The translations under genes and the position numbers were made by a program. This document shows positions 54,176-63,048 of a stretch of DNA of 64,000 nt, in pieces; the stretch's first letter is position 1; the number at the start of each line of letters is the position of its first letter. The stretch spans positions 4,278,001-4,342,000 of the forward strand of contig CP134492.1 in assembly GCA_031761875.1 (NCBI GenBank), in the 5' to 3' direction. The notes beneath the pieces were generated by a model, which was given only the letters and a program-made list of their open reading frames with translations, did no database searches and was not told the origin of the DNA. Source of the DNA: Bacillaceae bacterium IKA-2 (lineage in GTDB: Bacteria > Bacillota > Bacilli > Bacillales > Anaerobacillaceae).

Positions 54176-55476
54176 TATGATAGCCCTCCCTCTGTATTAT
54201 CTTCTATTTTCACTTTTCCTGTTACAACTTCACTAACCAAAATTTTTCGGTACTCATTCAGTTTTTGTATTTGCTCAGCAACATCAGCTATTAAGTTATC
54301 AATTTTAGCAGTTTTGTGGTCAATCATTTCAACTATTTTCTGAACATTATCATTTATAGGAATATATATATTGGCAATTGTATTAGCGTTTAGATTCAGT
54401 TGAGTTCCAAGTTTTCCAAGTCCCTTATATGGAAGTTCACTTTCGAAAATGTAGTATAAATACTTAATCATACTTTGTGGTAATTTATCCATCAATACAA
54501 AGCCATCATGTATACACACATCTATTCCTGCAATACAAGGCTTTCCAACGCTTGCACAAATGCTAATAAAAAGTTGTCCAGTGTTGACTTTAACACTATT
54601 TTTTATGCCAAGATCAGATAATTTTTGTTCTGCACTTGTTAGATGCATTTTTGAATTTGTAACATCTGAAATCCTTACCCAGTATCTCTTTCCGTTATCA
54701 TCAAAGTATATTGGGTCATCTATAGGTCTTGGTGAAGCACCTCTCTTCACATGACATAAATACTTTATTTTTCTTACCTCCCACCCAACAGGTATTTCAC
54801 CAATCCACAGCACGCCACTATCTTTCATAGGCACATTTTTATTAAGACCCTTAGTAACAGCGTTACTAATAATGATTTGGCGCTTTTCTTTTAACCTTTC
54901 AATTAGCATCTTTTTATCGGCAATGATTGTGTCAATTTGTACGGTTATGAGATCAAGGTAATTTGCAATCGCTTGTTGCGTTGATAGTGGAGGAATTGGC
55001 AAAATCATATTTGCAAAATCAGTAAAAAGAATGTTTTTGCCTTCTCGTATTCCAACTGTTAGTGAATTGATTTTTTCTATAAAAGCCTCTTGTTTGAAAA
55101 GCTTTTTATAGAAGTTATGACATATTTGATATTTTCGTCTAAATACAGTATATGCAGGTGTAATTACGCCTTCATACTCAGACATTTCAAATCCACCTTG
55201 AAAGCTTCTCAAACTAATTACAAAGTCACCCGCATGAACACTTTTAAATATAGACAAGTCAGTATCTTCTTTAACCTGCACAACACCTTCCAAATTTTCC
55301 TTAGGAACAACACCATCGCTTTGAGTAGCAGACAACAACATTAGTGTATTGTTGCCTTTTTCAAAAGATTGAACAAAATGGTTTTTTGCCCTTGCCGTTT
55401 CCCATCCTTCTGGTATTTCACCTAACCAGTCAACTCCACTATCCTTATAACTTTCATATCGTTTCAAAATTCCCAC
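54175..55476 (-). CDS. hsdS: Type I specificity subunit (HsdS)
   Basis: This 433-aa protein has two target-recognition domains separated by a conserved helical region (STQQAIANYLDLITVQIDTI, with KKMLIERLKEKRQIIISNAV). The second domain starts at GEIPVGWEVRKIKYLCHVKR, echoing GEIPEGWETARAKNHFVQS in the first. It sets the bipartite DNA sequence for both methylation and restriction. It lies four bases after hsdM. Confidence 0.94.
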   Translation of the reverse strand: MGILKRYESYKDSGVDWLGEIPEGWETARAKNHFVQSFEKGNNTLMLLSATQSDGVVPKENLEGVVQVKEDTDLSIFKSVHAGDFVISLRSFQGGFEMSEYEGVITPAYTVFRRKYQICHNFYKKLFKQEAFIEKINSLTVGIREGKNILFTDFANMILPIPPLSTQQAIANYLDLITVQIDTIIADKKMLIERLKEKRQIIISNAVTKGLNKNVPMKDSGVLWIGEIPVGWEVRKIKYLCHVKRGASPRPIDDPIYFDDNGKRYWVRISDVTNSKMHLTSAEQKLSDLGIKNSVKVNTGQLFISICASVGKPCIAGIDVCIHDGFVLMDKLPQSMIKYLYYIFESELPYKGLGKLGTQLNLNANTIANIYIPINDNVQKIVEMIDHKTAKIDNLIADVAEQIQKLNEYRKILVSEVVTGKVKIEDNTEGGLS

Positions 55477-55479
55477 CCC

Positions 55480-57492
55480 CTAATCCTCAAAAAGTTCATT
55501 AATGGCAGATTGTATTTTTTGCTCCAAAGATTTTATTTCATTCAATACAACCTCACCTTCTCGAAGTGGTGTGTATTTATAAAAATGTCTAGTGAATGGT
55601 ATTTCATAACCAATTTTTGTTTTACTTTCATCTATCCAAGCATCTGGAGCATAAGGCTTGACTTCACGATTAAAGTATTCTTGAACGTCTTCCTTGAGTG
55701 GTACATTCTCTGTGTCGCGCAAGTCGGCATCTGGCTCTGGTTTTCCTTTAGCATCCATACATATCTCGGCAGTTTCGTCCTTTTGGCTAAGCGCTAAAAT
55801 AATTGTTTTAAGTAATGCCGCAGGAATAACAGTACTAGCGTTCTTCATTGCCTTTTTAATATCTTTTATAAAGGCTTCACGATTTTTATAAAGTTTATCA
55901 CTATCAATAGTAGCAAGAGCAGATATAATTGCCTGATATATCTTTTCGCCTTCAGCTATTTCTGCTTGTGCTTGAATTGGGTTTTTCTTTTTGCTTTTTA
56001 CCAAATTCATAAATGCTGTCTGTTCTTTTAAAACTTCCAATCGCTCATTATCACTTTTAAAGTTCAGTCTTAAGGGTCGCTCAACTACTATTTTGTTAAA
56101 ACCAAAATCTTCATTATCAAAAGTCTTGCTATATTCGTTATCTACATAGTTGCAATAAATATTTGTAATATCTTTTATATGGCTTTCGGATAGCATATTG
56201 CGCTTATTTCCTAGTGCCTTACGCATTTTCTCAAAAGAGCTAACACCATTGATAAGTTGAATTTTGCCACTACGTAGTTTTGACTTTCTATTAGTTACAA
56301 TCCATACATACGTTGAAATTCCAGTGTTATAGAATAATTGATCAGGGAGAGCAACAATAGCTTCGAGCCAGTCATTTTCTATAATCCAACGTCTAATCTC
56401 GCTTTCACCGCTACCAGCATCACCAGTGAACAGTGGCGAGCCATTAAATACAATACCAATACGGCTACCGCCATCTTTAGATGGCTTCATTTTACTGATC
56501 ATATGCTGTAAGAAAAGAAAGGAACCATCGGAAATTCTAGGCAATCCAGCTCCAAAACGTCCATCTTTACCTCTATTTTTCGCTTCAACACGCACAAAAT
56601 CCTCATACTTTTTCCACTCCACACCAAAAGGTGGGTTACAAAGCATATAATGGAATTTATTATTAACCAAACCATCCTCTGTAAAACTATTTCCAAGGTG
56701 AATATTTTGATAATTATTACCTTTTACTAGTGTGTCGGATTTACAAATAGCATAGGTTTTCTCATTAAGCTCTTGACCATAAACATCAATCCAGGCACTC
56801 GTATTTAATTCATTGGCATATTCAATTCCGGCCGATAGCATTCCACCTGTCCCAGCTGCAGGGTCATATAATGTTGTCATATAGCCATCTTCAGAAATCT
56901 CACTCATATCGGGTGCAAATAATAATGAAACCATCAAGCGGATAACCTCACGTGGGGTAAAATGTTCACCTGCGGTTTCATTGGAGTTTTCCGAAAACTT
57001 TCGGATAAGTTCCTCAAAAAGATAGCCCATCTCTAAATTTGATACCCTATCGGGGTGTAGATCTATTTCATCTGTAAACTTAGATACGACTAAAAATAAT
57101 AAGTTAGCTTTATCAAGTCTTGCTATCTGCGCATATATGTCATACGCTTCTAGTATTTGTTGCACATTTTCCGAGAATGAACCTATGTAATCCCTTAAGT
57201 TTTCTGCAAGGTTTGATGCATCATCCTTGAGCTTTGCAAATGTAAAATTACTAGTATTGTAAAATTTGAAACCCGTTGCTTGCTCAAGAAAAGGTGCTTT
57301 ATTTTTCAGCTTAATGCTTTTATCTAGTTCCAACACCTTTTCTTTGGTTGGTTCTAGAACACTATCAAGACGGCATAGAACCGTAAATGGCAATACTACA
57401 TCTCCATATTCATATTGCTTATAATCGCCTCGCAGGAGGTCAGCCACCTTCCATATAAAGTTTGATTGCTCGTTAACGTTCATTTTATTCAT
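55480..57492 (-). CDS. hsdM: Type I DNA methyltransferase subunit (HsdM)
   Basis: This 670-aa protein has the SAM motif LYDPAAGTGGMLSAG and catalytic MLCNPPFGVEW (NPPF), plus the EHFTPREVIRLMVSLLF region typical of HsdM. The C-terminal helical part (about 490-670) contacts HsdS. The start at 57492 follows GGAGGAAAAAG and overlaps the stop of the XRE controller gene by eight bases. It methylates adenine in the target. Confidence 0.95.
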   Translation of the reverse strand: MNKMNVNEQSNFIWKVADLLRGDYKQYEYGDVVLPFTVLCRLDSVLEPTKEKVLELDKSIKLKNKAPFLEQATGFKFYNTSNFTFAKLKDDASNLAENLRDYIGSFSENVQQILEAYDIYAQIARLDKANLLFLVVSKFTDEIDLHPDRVSNLEMGYLFEELIRKFSENSNETAGEHFTPREVIRLMVSLLFAPDMSEISEDGYMTTLYDPAAGTGGMLSAGIEYANELNTSAWIDVYGQELNEKTYAICKSDTLVKGNNYQNIHLGNSFTEDGLVNNKFHYMLCNPPFGVEWKKYEDFVRVEAKNRGKDGRFGAGLPRISDGSFLFLQHMISKMKPSKDGGSRIGIVFNGSPLFTGDAGSGESEIRRWIIENDWLEAIVALPDQLFYNTGISTYVWIVTNRKSKLRSGKIQLINGVSSFEKMRKALGNKRNMLSESHIKDITNIYCNYVDNEYSKTFDNEDFGFNKIVVERPLRLNFKSDNERLEVLKEQTAFMNLVKSKKKNPIQAQAEIAEGEKIYQAIISALATIDSDKLYKNREAFIKDIKKAMKNASTVIPAALLKTIILALSQKDETAEICMDAKGKPEPDADLRDTENVPLKEDVQEYFNREVKPYAPDAWIDESKTKIGYEIPFTRHFYKYTPLREGEVVLNEIKSLEQKIQSAINELFED

Positions 57493-57877
57493 CTTCTTTT
57501 TCCTCCATCTCACTTGTGGCTTGGCATACTTCCGTTATGTTCCGTTCCCCAGTGTTTTTTTGTATCAAATCTCTCACCTTTAAAATCAACTCAGTATTAT
57601 CCTTTAGACTTTCCGCAATATCAGGTGGTGCTGTTCCTTTAACCCTTGCATATAGATCGAATAGCTTATGTTGTTTATCAATTGGCACTTGTAGTGCCGT
57701 TACAATTTTTATTAACACGCACTCTGAAGGTAGAATAACGCCTTTTTCAAAGTCACTAAGTGATGAGTGTGATATTTCGCATTCAGATGCCACATCGCGC
57801 AATGAGCGTTTTTCTTTGGCTCTAAACTTTGCTAACTCTTTACCAATTTTCTTCTTATCCACAGCTGTAACGCTCAA
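57485..57877 (-). CDS. XRE-family controller of the type I RM operon
   Basis: This 130-aa protein has a helix-turn-helix (RSLRDVASECEISHSSLSDF, EKGVILPSECVL) and a helical C-terminus. The start is TTG with AAGGAGGTG six bases upstream. It is the first gene of the hsd operon and overlaps hsdM. It likely acts like a C protein, binding the 19-bp palindrome over its own promoter to time or limit RM expression on entry into a new host. Confidence 0.8.
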   Translation of the reverse strand: MSVTAVDKKKIGKELAKFRAKEKRSLRDVASECEISHSSLSDFEKGVILPSECVLIKIVTALQVPIDKQHKLFDLYARVKGTAPPDIAESLKDNTELILKVRDLIQKNTGERNITEVCQATSEMEEKEDE

Positions 57878-57896
57878 GAATCACACCTCCTTAATA

Positions 57897-57953
57897 TGTA
57901 TGTTGGTAACTTACAACTCACTAAAGTATACACACAATTTAAGCTTTTGTCAA
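57897..57953 (-). promoter_or_regulatory. SigA promoter and 19-bp operator of the hsd operon
   Basis: On the minus strand TTGACA (57948-57953) is 17 bases from TATACT (57925-57930). Just downstream, at the expected start of transcription, lies the palindrome TGTAAGTTACCAACATACA (57897-57915; TGTAnGTTnnnAACnTACA). Its location points to repression by the XRE controller. Confidence 0.75.
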
Positions 57954-57959
57954 GAAGGT

Positions 57960-57988
57960 AAAAACCACCTTACAATTCAATAAGGTGG
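57960..57988 (-). terminator. Terminator between the two unknown genes and the hsd operon
   Basis: CCACCTTA and TAAGGTGG form a perfect 8-bp stem with an eight-base loop. On the minus strand TTTTTA follows. It isolates the hsd operon from upstream transcription. Confidence 0.8.
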
Positions 57989-58063
57989 CCTCACTTGTAT
58001 TATGTTTTTTATCTTTTGTTTAGTCTCTGACTTAGATTTATCCACTACTTAATCACTTTTTTA

Positions 58064-58534
58064 TCAATCCCACAACATCATTATCGTTCCACCCTCATAT
58101 AAGCTGTGTTTACCACACTTAGGACATGGATACTGTTCTAGGGCCATTACTTTTCCCTCGCATTCATATCCATCTTCCTCTTTAGCTTCATAGTCGATCT
58201 GTTTTAATGAAGTCCTACACTTAGTACATTGATAATCCACTTCAAAACTTCCACAGTCATAATCCAAATGTATAAAAAATCGTCCATACAACTCACTGCA
58301 TTTTGGGCATTGATATATCTCATGTCCATATCCATCAGCGATAACCGCATTCTTATTATTCAGTAATTCTTTAATATAAGCAATGGATTTTTTTGACCTA
58401 ATGAGATAAGGGAGCAACGCAAATTCAGACTCGAAGTCCCTTAGATTATAAGGACTGTACATCATCCCAATTCCAATTTTAAAGTCTTTTGAATAATTGC
58501 ATTCCCTACAGCTAATTCCATTGGTACTACCCAC
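58064..58534 (-). CDS. Unknown protein with several zinc-ribbon cysteine pairs
   Basis: This 156-aa protein has CxxC pairs at the N-terminus (CREC), middle (CPKC, CTKC) and C-terminus (CPKCGKHSLYEGG), suggesting two or more zinc ribbons. The initiation codon is GTG with GGGGGTGG upstream. It lies 12 bases downstream of another unknown gene and forms a two-gene unit at the right edge of the element. I do not recognise a function. Confidence 0.6.
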   Translation of the reverse strand: MGSTNGISCRECNYSKDFKIGIGMMYSPYNLRDFESEFALLPYLIRSKKSIAYIKELLNNKNAVIADGYGHEIYQCPKCSELYGRFFIHLDYDCGSFEVDYQCTKCRTSLKQIDYEAKEEDGYECEGKVMALEQYPCPKCGKHSLYEGGTIMMLWD

Positions 58535-58546
58535 AAGTCCACCCCC

Positions 58547-58981
58547 CTAAAATATCATTGGGTCAACTTCATACTTTATCAACCCTCTAATCTTTTCAGC
58601 CAATTCTTCGCCAAAAGGTGCTGGTGCCTCATATCCTTTCAGCTTACTATTTACTCCATTTGTATATAAAGTAATCTGCCAACTGCCACCGTCATCTGCA
58701 GCCATGTCACCTTCCACTTGCTTTAATTCAAGCAAGTCAAACTCTTCAAATATTGCAGCGACCACATTGTTCTTAAGTTTATATTCATAGCTCACTTTAA
58801 CGGGTAGCATATATTCACTCTCATAATCAATAGCATCGCTATATTTCATATTTCTTTCAAATGTTGTTCTAATAACACCCTTCTCCGAAATAAAGGTCTT
58901 ACATATTCCAAACTCATCACTTCTCATTAAAGCTCCCGAGAAATATTTTATTTCAATTGCTATAGCTCTTACTGGTTGCAT
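58547..58981 (-). CDS. Unknown 144-aa protein at the right edge of the element
   Basis: The protein is alpha/beta with DEFGICKTFISEKGVIRTTF, YEYKLKNNVVAAIFEEFDLL and DGGSWQITLYTNGVNSKL. No motif is recognised. It is the first gene of a two-gene unit with the zinc-ribbon protein. It is the gene closest to rlmCD, 260 bases away, and so probably the last cargo gene before the right attachment site. Confidence 0.55.
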   Translation of the reverse strand: MQPVRAIAIEIKYFSGALMRSDEFGICKTFISEKGVIRTTFERNMKYSDAIDYESEYMLPVKVSYEYKLKNNVVAAIFEEFDLLELKQVEGDMAADDGGSWQITLYTNGVNSKLKGYEAPAPFGEELAEKIRGLIKYEVDPMIF

Positions 58982-59136
58982 TTAGACCACCACCCCTCGA
59001 ACAATTATTTCATAATCCCCGTCCCGCAATATAACCATTTTAATCTACAACTGTTTTCTCAATTGCAGATTAGAGAACTCAAAGCTATCCTATTCTAAGT
59101 GTTTTCTAATTAACCCTCACTCAAAGTTCTAATAGA

Positions 59137-59169
59137 AAGATAGCTTGTTTTCATTCAACATGCTATCTT
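59137..59169 (-). terminator. Hairpin downstream of rlmCD
   Basis: AAGATAGC (59137-59144) and GCTATCTT (59162-59169) pair, extended by TGTT/AACA, with T-rich flanks on both strands. It may end the rlmCD transcript or work in both directions. The rest of 58982-59242 shows no gene. Confidence 0.5.
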
Positions 59170-59242
59170 ATTCTTATTTTACAAGTCCATAGCTACTATC
59201 TCAGCAACCCCAACGGCTACAAAAGCCGTATAATCAAGGGTT

Positions 59243-60625
59243 TTAGCTGTGTTTTCTTTGTAGCAGAACCACCGTCTCCACGTGTGTCGTATGCGGAAAC
59301 ATATCAACCGGCTGCACTTCCACCGTTTTAAAGCCACCAACTTCTAAAATTCGTAGGTCTCTTGCTAATGTTCCTGGGTTACAGGATACATAGACGACTC
59401 GCTCTGGTTTCATTTTAATAATTGTTTCGAGTAATTCTTCGTCACAGCCTTTACGGGGTGGATCGACAACTATGACGTCAGCGCGAACTCCTTGGGCATA
59501 CCACCATGGCATAACTTTTTCTGCTTCGCCAACAGCAAATTCAACGTTAGTCATTCCGTTAAGTTTTGCATTTTGTTTAGCATCACCAATCGCTTCAGGA
59601 ACGATTTCAACTCCGTAGACATGCTTCGCTTTTTGGGCTAAAAATAACGAGATTGTTCCAATTCCACAATAAGCATCTATAACCGTTTCAGCCCCTTTTA
59701 ACTGAGCATAATCGAGCGCTTTATCGTAAAGAACCTTGGTTTGTTCTGGGTTAACTTGATAAAATGACTTGGCTGAGATCGCAAATTTAACGTCGCCGAT
59801 TGTGTCATAAATATACTCTTCTCCCCACAGCACCGTTGTTTTATCGCCAAAAATAACGTTTGTTCGTTTGGAATTTATATTTTGGACAATTGAGGTTACG
59901 TTTGGAATTTGTTCTCTAATTGCTTCAATAACCTTATTTTTATTAGGAAGCTCTGCTGATCTTGTAATTAATACAATCATTAACTGTCCTGTATTGACAC
60001 CGTAGCGGGCAACGACGTGACGTAATGTCCCTTTATGTTTATGCTCATCATATCCTTGAATACGATACTGACTGGCGATACTTTTAACTGCTTGGACAAC
60101 TTTATCATTTTCTGCATGTTGAATTAAGCAGCTCTCCATATCAATAATTTCATGGCTTCTTTCTTGATAAAAACCTGCTACAAGTGCGCCTTCGCGATCA
60201 GCGAATGGGACTTGAGCTTTGTTTCGGTAACGCCAAGGATCGCTCATTCCAAGCGTTGGATGGACAACGACATCGGTAAGTTTACCAATCCGCTCAAGGG
60301 CATCGCTAACCTGTTTTCTTTTTTGCTTTAATTGGCCCTCGTAGCTTAAATGTTGGAGCTGACAGCCACCGCATTGATCAAAAATCGGACATGGAGCTTC
60401 CTCAATACGATCTGGACTTTTTGCAACTACTTCAAGGAGTCGTCCGAAACCATAACCTTTATTGACTTTGATTACCTTCACTTTAGCTCGCTCACCTGGC
60501 AGGGCTTTAGGAATAAAAAGGGCATAACCTTCAATTTTCGCTACTCCTGCTCCTTCGTGAGTTAAATCGTCTATTGTTACTTCAATTATTTGATTTTTTT
60601 CAACTGGTGCATCTACTTTTGCCAT
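59243..60625 (-). CDS. rlmCD: 23S rRNA (uracil-5-)-methyltransferase RlmCD/RumA family
   Basis: This 460-aa TrmA-family enzyme has an N-terminal TRAM domain ([20 protein letters not shown]) and an iron-sulfur cysteine set ([15 protein letters not shown]). The SAM site is visible in [14 protein letters not shown], plus [15 protein letters not shown] and the catalytic cysteine in [14 protein letters not shown]. The start at 60625 has AAGGAAG eight bases upstream; the longer frame to 60655 does not. The C-terminus ([18 protein letters not shown]) lies at the presumed integration junction, so the last residues may come from the element. It follows dgkB-side genes as in Bacillus. Confidence 0.93.
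   Translation of the reverse strand: MAKVDAPVEKNQIIEVTIDDLTHEGAGVAKIEGYALFIPKALPGERAKVKVIKVNKGYGFGRLLEVVAKSPDRIEEAPCPIFDQCGGCQLQHLSYEGQLKQKRKQVSDALERIGKLTDVVVHPTLGMSDPWRYRNKAQVPFADREGALVAGFYQERSHEIIDMESCLIQHAENDKVVQAVKSIASQYRIQGYDEHKHKGTLRHVVARYGVNTGQLMIVLITRSAELPNKNKVIEAIREQIPNVTSIVQNINSKRTNVIFGDKTTVLWGEEYIYDTIGDVKFAISAKSFYQVNPEQTKVLYDKALDYAQLKGAETVIDAYCGIGTISLFLAQKAKHVYGVEIVPEAIGDAKQNAKLNGMTNVEFAVGEAEKVMPWWYAQGVRADVIVVDPPRKGCDEELLETIIKMKPERVVYVSCNPGTLARDLRILEVGGFKTVEVQPVDMFPHTTHVETVVLLQRKHS
59276..59281 (-). other. Candidate right attachment core in the rlmCD 3' end
   Basis: GTGGAG in the codons for HVE of RlmCD is shared with the displaced tails at 8438-8443 and 1284-1289. The sequence downstream of the intact gene differs completely from that after the tails, as expected if it comes from an inserted element. 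Confidence 0.45.
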
Positions 60626-60932
60626 CGACATTACTTCCTTTTCACTCAATTTCATTATGGTTCAGTTTACCATAGCCTTAACAGCGTTGCGAATAAGAAA
60701 ATGACGGTTCATAATAGGATTAGCTTAATTAAACGTTTATTTAAATTATTGTCAGCTTTCTTTAACATTATGAATGAACGAGAAGCTCCCAGGGTGCTGG
60801 AGCTAGACAGACACGAAAATTTTATGGTTTCTTACCTTCTAAAAAAATACCTGCAGATAAAACACTCTTTTTCAAGTGTCTTAACTACAGGTACCGTATT
60901 AATCATTCCTCTACTCTTTTCGAACTTTTAAA
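60626..60932. other. Intergenic region between the anti-sigma gene and rlmCD
   Basis: No supported gene; a plus-strand frame here has no ribosome site. At about 60778-60820 the minus strand reads GTCTAGCTCCAGCACC, resembling a short intergenic repeat common in Bacillaceae genomes. The right part is the anti-sigma terminator. Confidence 0.4.
60841..60893 (-). terminator. Terminator of the sigma/anti-sigma operon
   Basis: On the minus strand ACCTG...CAGGT with inner ACACTT/GAGTGT pairing forms a long interrupted stem, followed by seven T. Confidence 0.75.
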
Positions 60933-61751
60933 TTATTCCTCTGCGTTTTCAACAATTTTAAATTCCTTTAACATGTGGTGAAATCTAGCTCCATGACCTT
61001 CTTCTGCTTCAAGGAAGTATTTTTTTTGGATAACAAAACTTCCTTCCTTTTCATTTGAAATGATATATACTCGCGTAACTCGGCTATCCCATTCCAGTCC
61101 ATCAATTGCAGAAATTAATAGTCCCTCAACTGGTTCAGTCACTGTTGTAATCTCTCTTACCGTCTCAAATGAATTTTCTAGTTCTTGTTGGATTGAAGTA
61201 GCTAATTGTTCTGGCGTTTTGTCTTCTACTTGTGAAATTTCCATTGCTACTTCTGGGTAAATTTCACCTAGCGGTTCTTTTGTGACAATTTTATCAATAC
61301 CGTCTTCTTCAATTAGCTTATATCTTTCCTCATCAATATAAATAATGTATCCAGACTTGCTTTCCTTCAAGACTACTTCCTTTTCTTCTGGCATTCCTTC
61401 AATTTCTTCAACTACTTGCTTTTCTGGAGCAAAATATTCTTTAATATTACTGACAACCGCTTGACCTGTGTCTGTTGAAGTTGTAAAAATCCCTAATAAA
61501 ACTGCCGCTGCTATCGTCCCAGTTATCCACCCCCTTGATTTACTTTTCTTTTTTACTTTTCCTGTACTTGTTCTTCGTTCGTTTTTCATGTTTATCTCCT
61601 CCCTTTCAGATAGATTATTTATAGAGTTTGCCTTATCTATCGCTAACTTAATTTCAATATTTCCCCAAATTTCTTCTTTCTTTTTTAAAGCATCACTTGT
61701 ATTTTTTAGTAAGTTTGCACGGATCTCTTTATCGACGTTTTTATCATCCAT
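60933..61751 (-). CDS. Membrane-bound anti-sigma factor
   Basis: This 272-aa protein has a cytoplasmic helical N-terminus (residues 1-70, then a Lys/Arg-rich stretch). One membrane segment follows (GWITGTIAAAVLLGIFTTST, about 73-92), then an extracytoplasmic domain rich in Glu (EKQVVEEIEGMPEEKEVVLK). It follows the ECF sigma gene by one base, the standard pairing: it would hold the sigma factor until an envelope signal arrives. The outer domain is not one I can name. Confidence 0.82.
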   Translation of the reverse strand: MDDKNVDKEIRANLLKNTSDALKKKEEIWGNIEIKLAIDKANSINNLSEREEINMKNERRTSTGKVKKKSKSRGWITGTIAAAVLLGIFTTSTDTGQAVVSNIKEYFAPEKQVVEEIEGMPEEKEVVLKESKSGYIIYIDEERYKLIEEDGIDKIVTKEPLGEIYPEVAMEISQVEDKTPEQLATSIQQELENSFETVREITTVTEPVEGLLISAIDGLEWDSRVTRVYIISNEKEGSFVIQKKYFLEAEEGHGARFHHMLKEFKIVENAEE

Positions 61752-61752
61752 A

Positions 61753-62298
61753 TTAGTTCGCCTCCTTTTCGGCTACTAAAAACTGTTTAAGCTTTTGCCT
61801 ACCTTTAAACAGTCTTGATTTTATCGTGTTTATATTTTCTTCTAATATATCGGCAATTTCTTGTTCTTTGAATCCATTTAAATATTTTAAGATGATCGGT
61901 ATTCGGTTATGTGGTTGTAGCTCACCAATCGCATGATATAAATCTTCGTATTCCACGAATTGTTTATTCGCTAATTCTGTTTGTGGCTGCTCTCGCTCAC
62001 TGAATTCCCCTACACTTATCACCTTTGAATTCTTTTTCAAAATTCGATTACACTCATTTAAAAGTATTTTATAAAACCACGGTTTAAATGGCCGATCCGC
62101 TTGATATAAATGGATGTTTTGATAGACACGGATAAATGTTTCTTGAACGGCATCCCCAGCATAAGTTGCATTATTGTTCATGACAACCGTTGCCACTCGG
62201 ATCGCATAATCAAAATATAGATCATATAATTCTCTGTAGGCACTTTTGTTGCCGTTTTGAACGCTTTTTATAATTTCTAAATCGCTCAATTTGCCCAT
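61753..62298 (-). CDS. ECF-type RNA polymerase sigma factor
   Basis: This 181-aa sigma has region 2 (AYRELYDLYFDYAIRVATVV, DAVQETFIRVYQNIHLYQ) and region 4 (IPIILKYLNGFKEQEIADIL, EENINTIKSRLFKGRQKL). It is of the SigW/SigX-like size and is paired with a membrane anti-sigma encoded directly downstream. Target promoters cannot be told from this window. Confidence 0.92.
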   Translation of the reverse strand: MGKLSDLEIIKSVQNGNKSAYRELYDLYFDYAIRVATVVMNNNATYAGDAVQETFIRVYQNIHLYQADRPFKPWFYKILLNECNRILKKNSKVISVGEFSEREQPQTELANKQFVEYEDLYHAIGELQPHNRIPIILKYLNGFKEQEIADILEENINTIKSRLFKGRQKLKQFLVAEKEAN

Positions 62299-62399
62299 TG
62301 CTTACCAGCTCCTTTCTCATTTCCTTTTATTTGTTATCCTTTCACTTTATATACCCGTATAAAGATGAAATAGTTTTCAAAACTAGGAAAAAAATTAAA

Positions 62400-62450
62400 T
62401 AAAACACAAAAAGAGAGTATCATCTATAGATACTCTCTTTTTGTGTTTTA
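62400..62450 (-). terminator. Perfect 21-bp inverted repeat, terminator of the DUF3221 gene
   Basis: ATACTCTCTTTTTGTGTTTT-type arms are perfectly complementary over 21 bp with a nine-base loop (CATCTATAG). The T-rich arm gives termination on either strand. Confidence 0.8.
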
Positions 62451-62466
62451 TTCATAGCTTCAATCT

Positions 62467-62970
62467 TTACTTGTCTTCTACTTCAATTTCAAATTCTTCA
62501 TCATCCATAATATTTTTAAGTTTAACCTGCCAGATATTAGCATTATTATCATATTCGATCGTTCTAACTGCTGTCGCCATGTTTGGTTCTAACGATTTCA
62601 AAGCTTCGTTTAAAGCTTCACTTTCCGTTAGCGCTGCTCCTTCAGGTTGAAGACTTTGAACTACTTCTACATATTTTGCTTCTGATTGTCCAGGGTAAGA
62701 TTCCATGACCAGGTCATACCAAACTTTAACTTCATCCCCAAGTTGAATGCTTTCTGGAATATTTGAAAACCAAATCGCGTTATAATGTTCAGCGACACCA
62801 CCATTCGAACTGTAATCGTTTATAACAGTAGCAACTACGAGTATTCTGCTTTCATTCCTATCCGTGACCTTTCCTATCATCCCAGGTTCAGAATTTGGAG
62901 CCCCTAAATTGCAGCCAAACATGAAGATACTAATGAATACAATAATACAAAACAGATAACCTCTTTTCAT
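62467..62970 (-). CDS. DUF3221 lipoprotein (YobA-like)
   Basis: This 167-aa protein has a lipoprotein signal peptide with lipobox FMFGC at about residue 20. An OB-like domain follows (MIGKVTDRNESRILVVATVI, IQLGDEVKVWYDLVMESYPG), as in DUF3221 proteins such as YobA. It would be anchored outside the membrane. A short C-terminal domain holds SEALNEALKSLEPN. Function unknown. Confidence 0.82.
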   Translation of the reverse strand: MKRGYLFCIIVFISIFMFGCNLGAPNSEPGMIGKVTDRNESRILVVATVINDYSSNGGVAEHYNAIWFSNIPESIQLGDEVKVWYDLVMESYPGQSEAKYVEVVQSLQPEGAALTESEALNEALKSLEPNMATAVRTIEYDNNANIWQVKLKNIMDDEEFEIEVEDK

Positions 62971-63048
62971 ATGAACACCACCTTTTGGATGAGCCTTTAA
63001 TACTGTGACGTCATTTCCCTTTAAAAGGTTACAGTTTCTTGGAACTAA

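Noticed and set aside
60590-60931. Plus-strand open frame across the rlmCD start and the anti-sigma terminator
   Set aside because: It is antisense to a confident gene and a terminator, has no ribosome site and unlikely composition.
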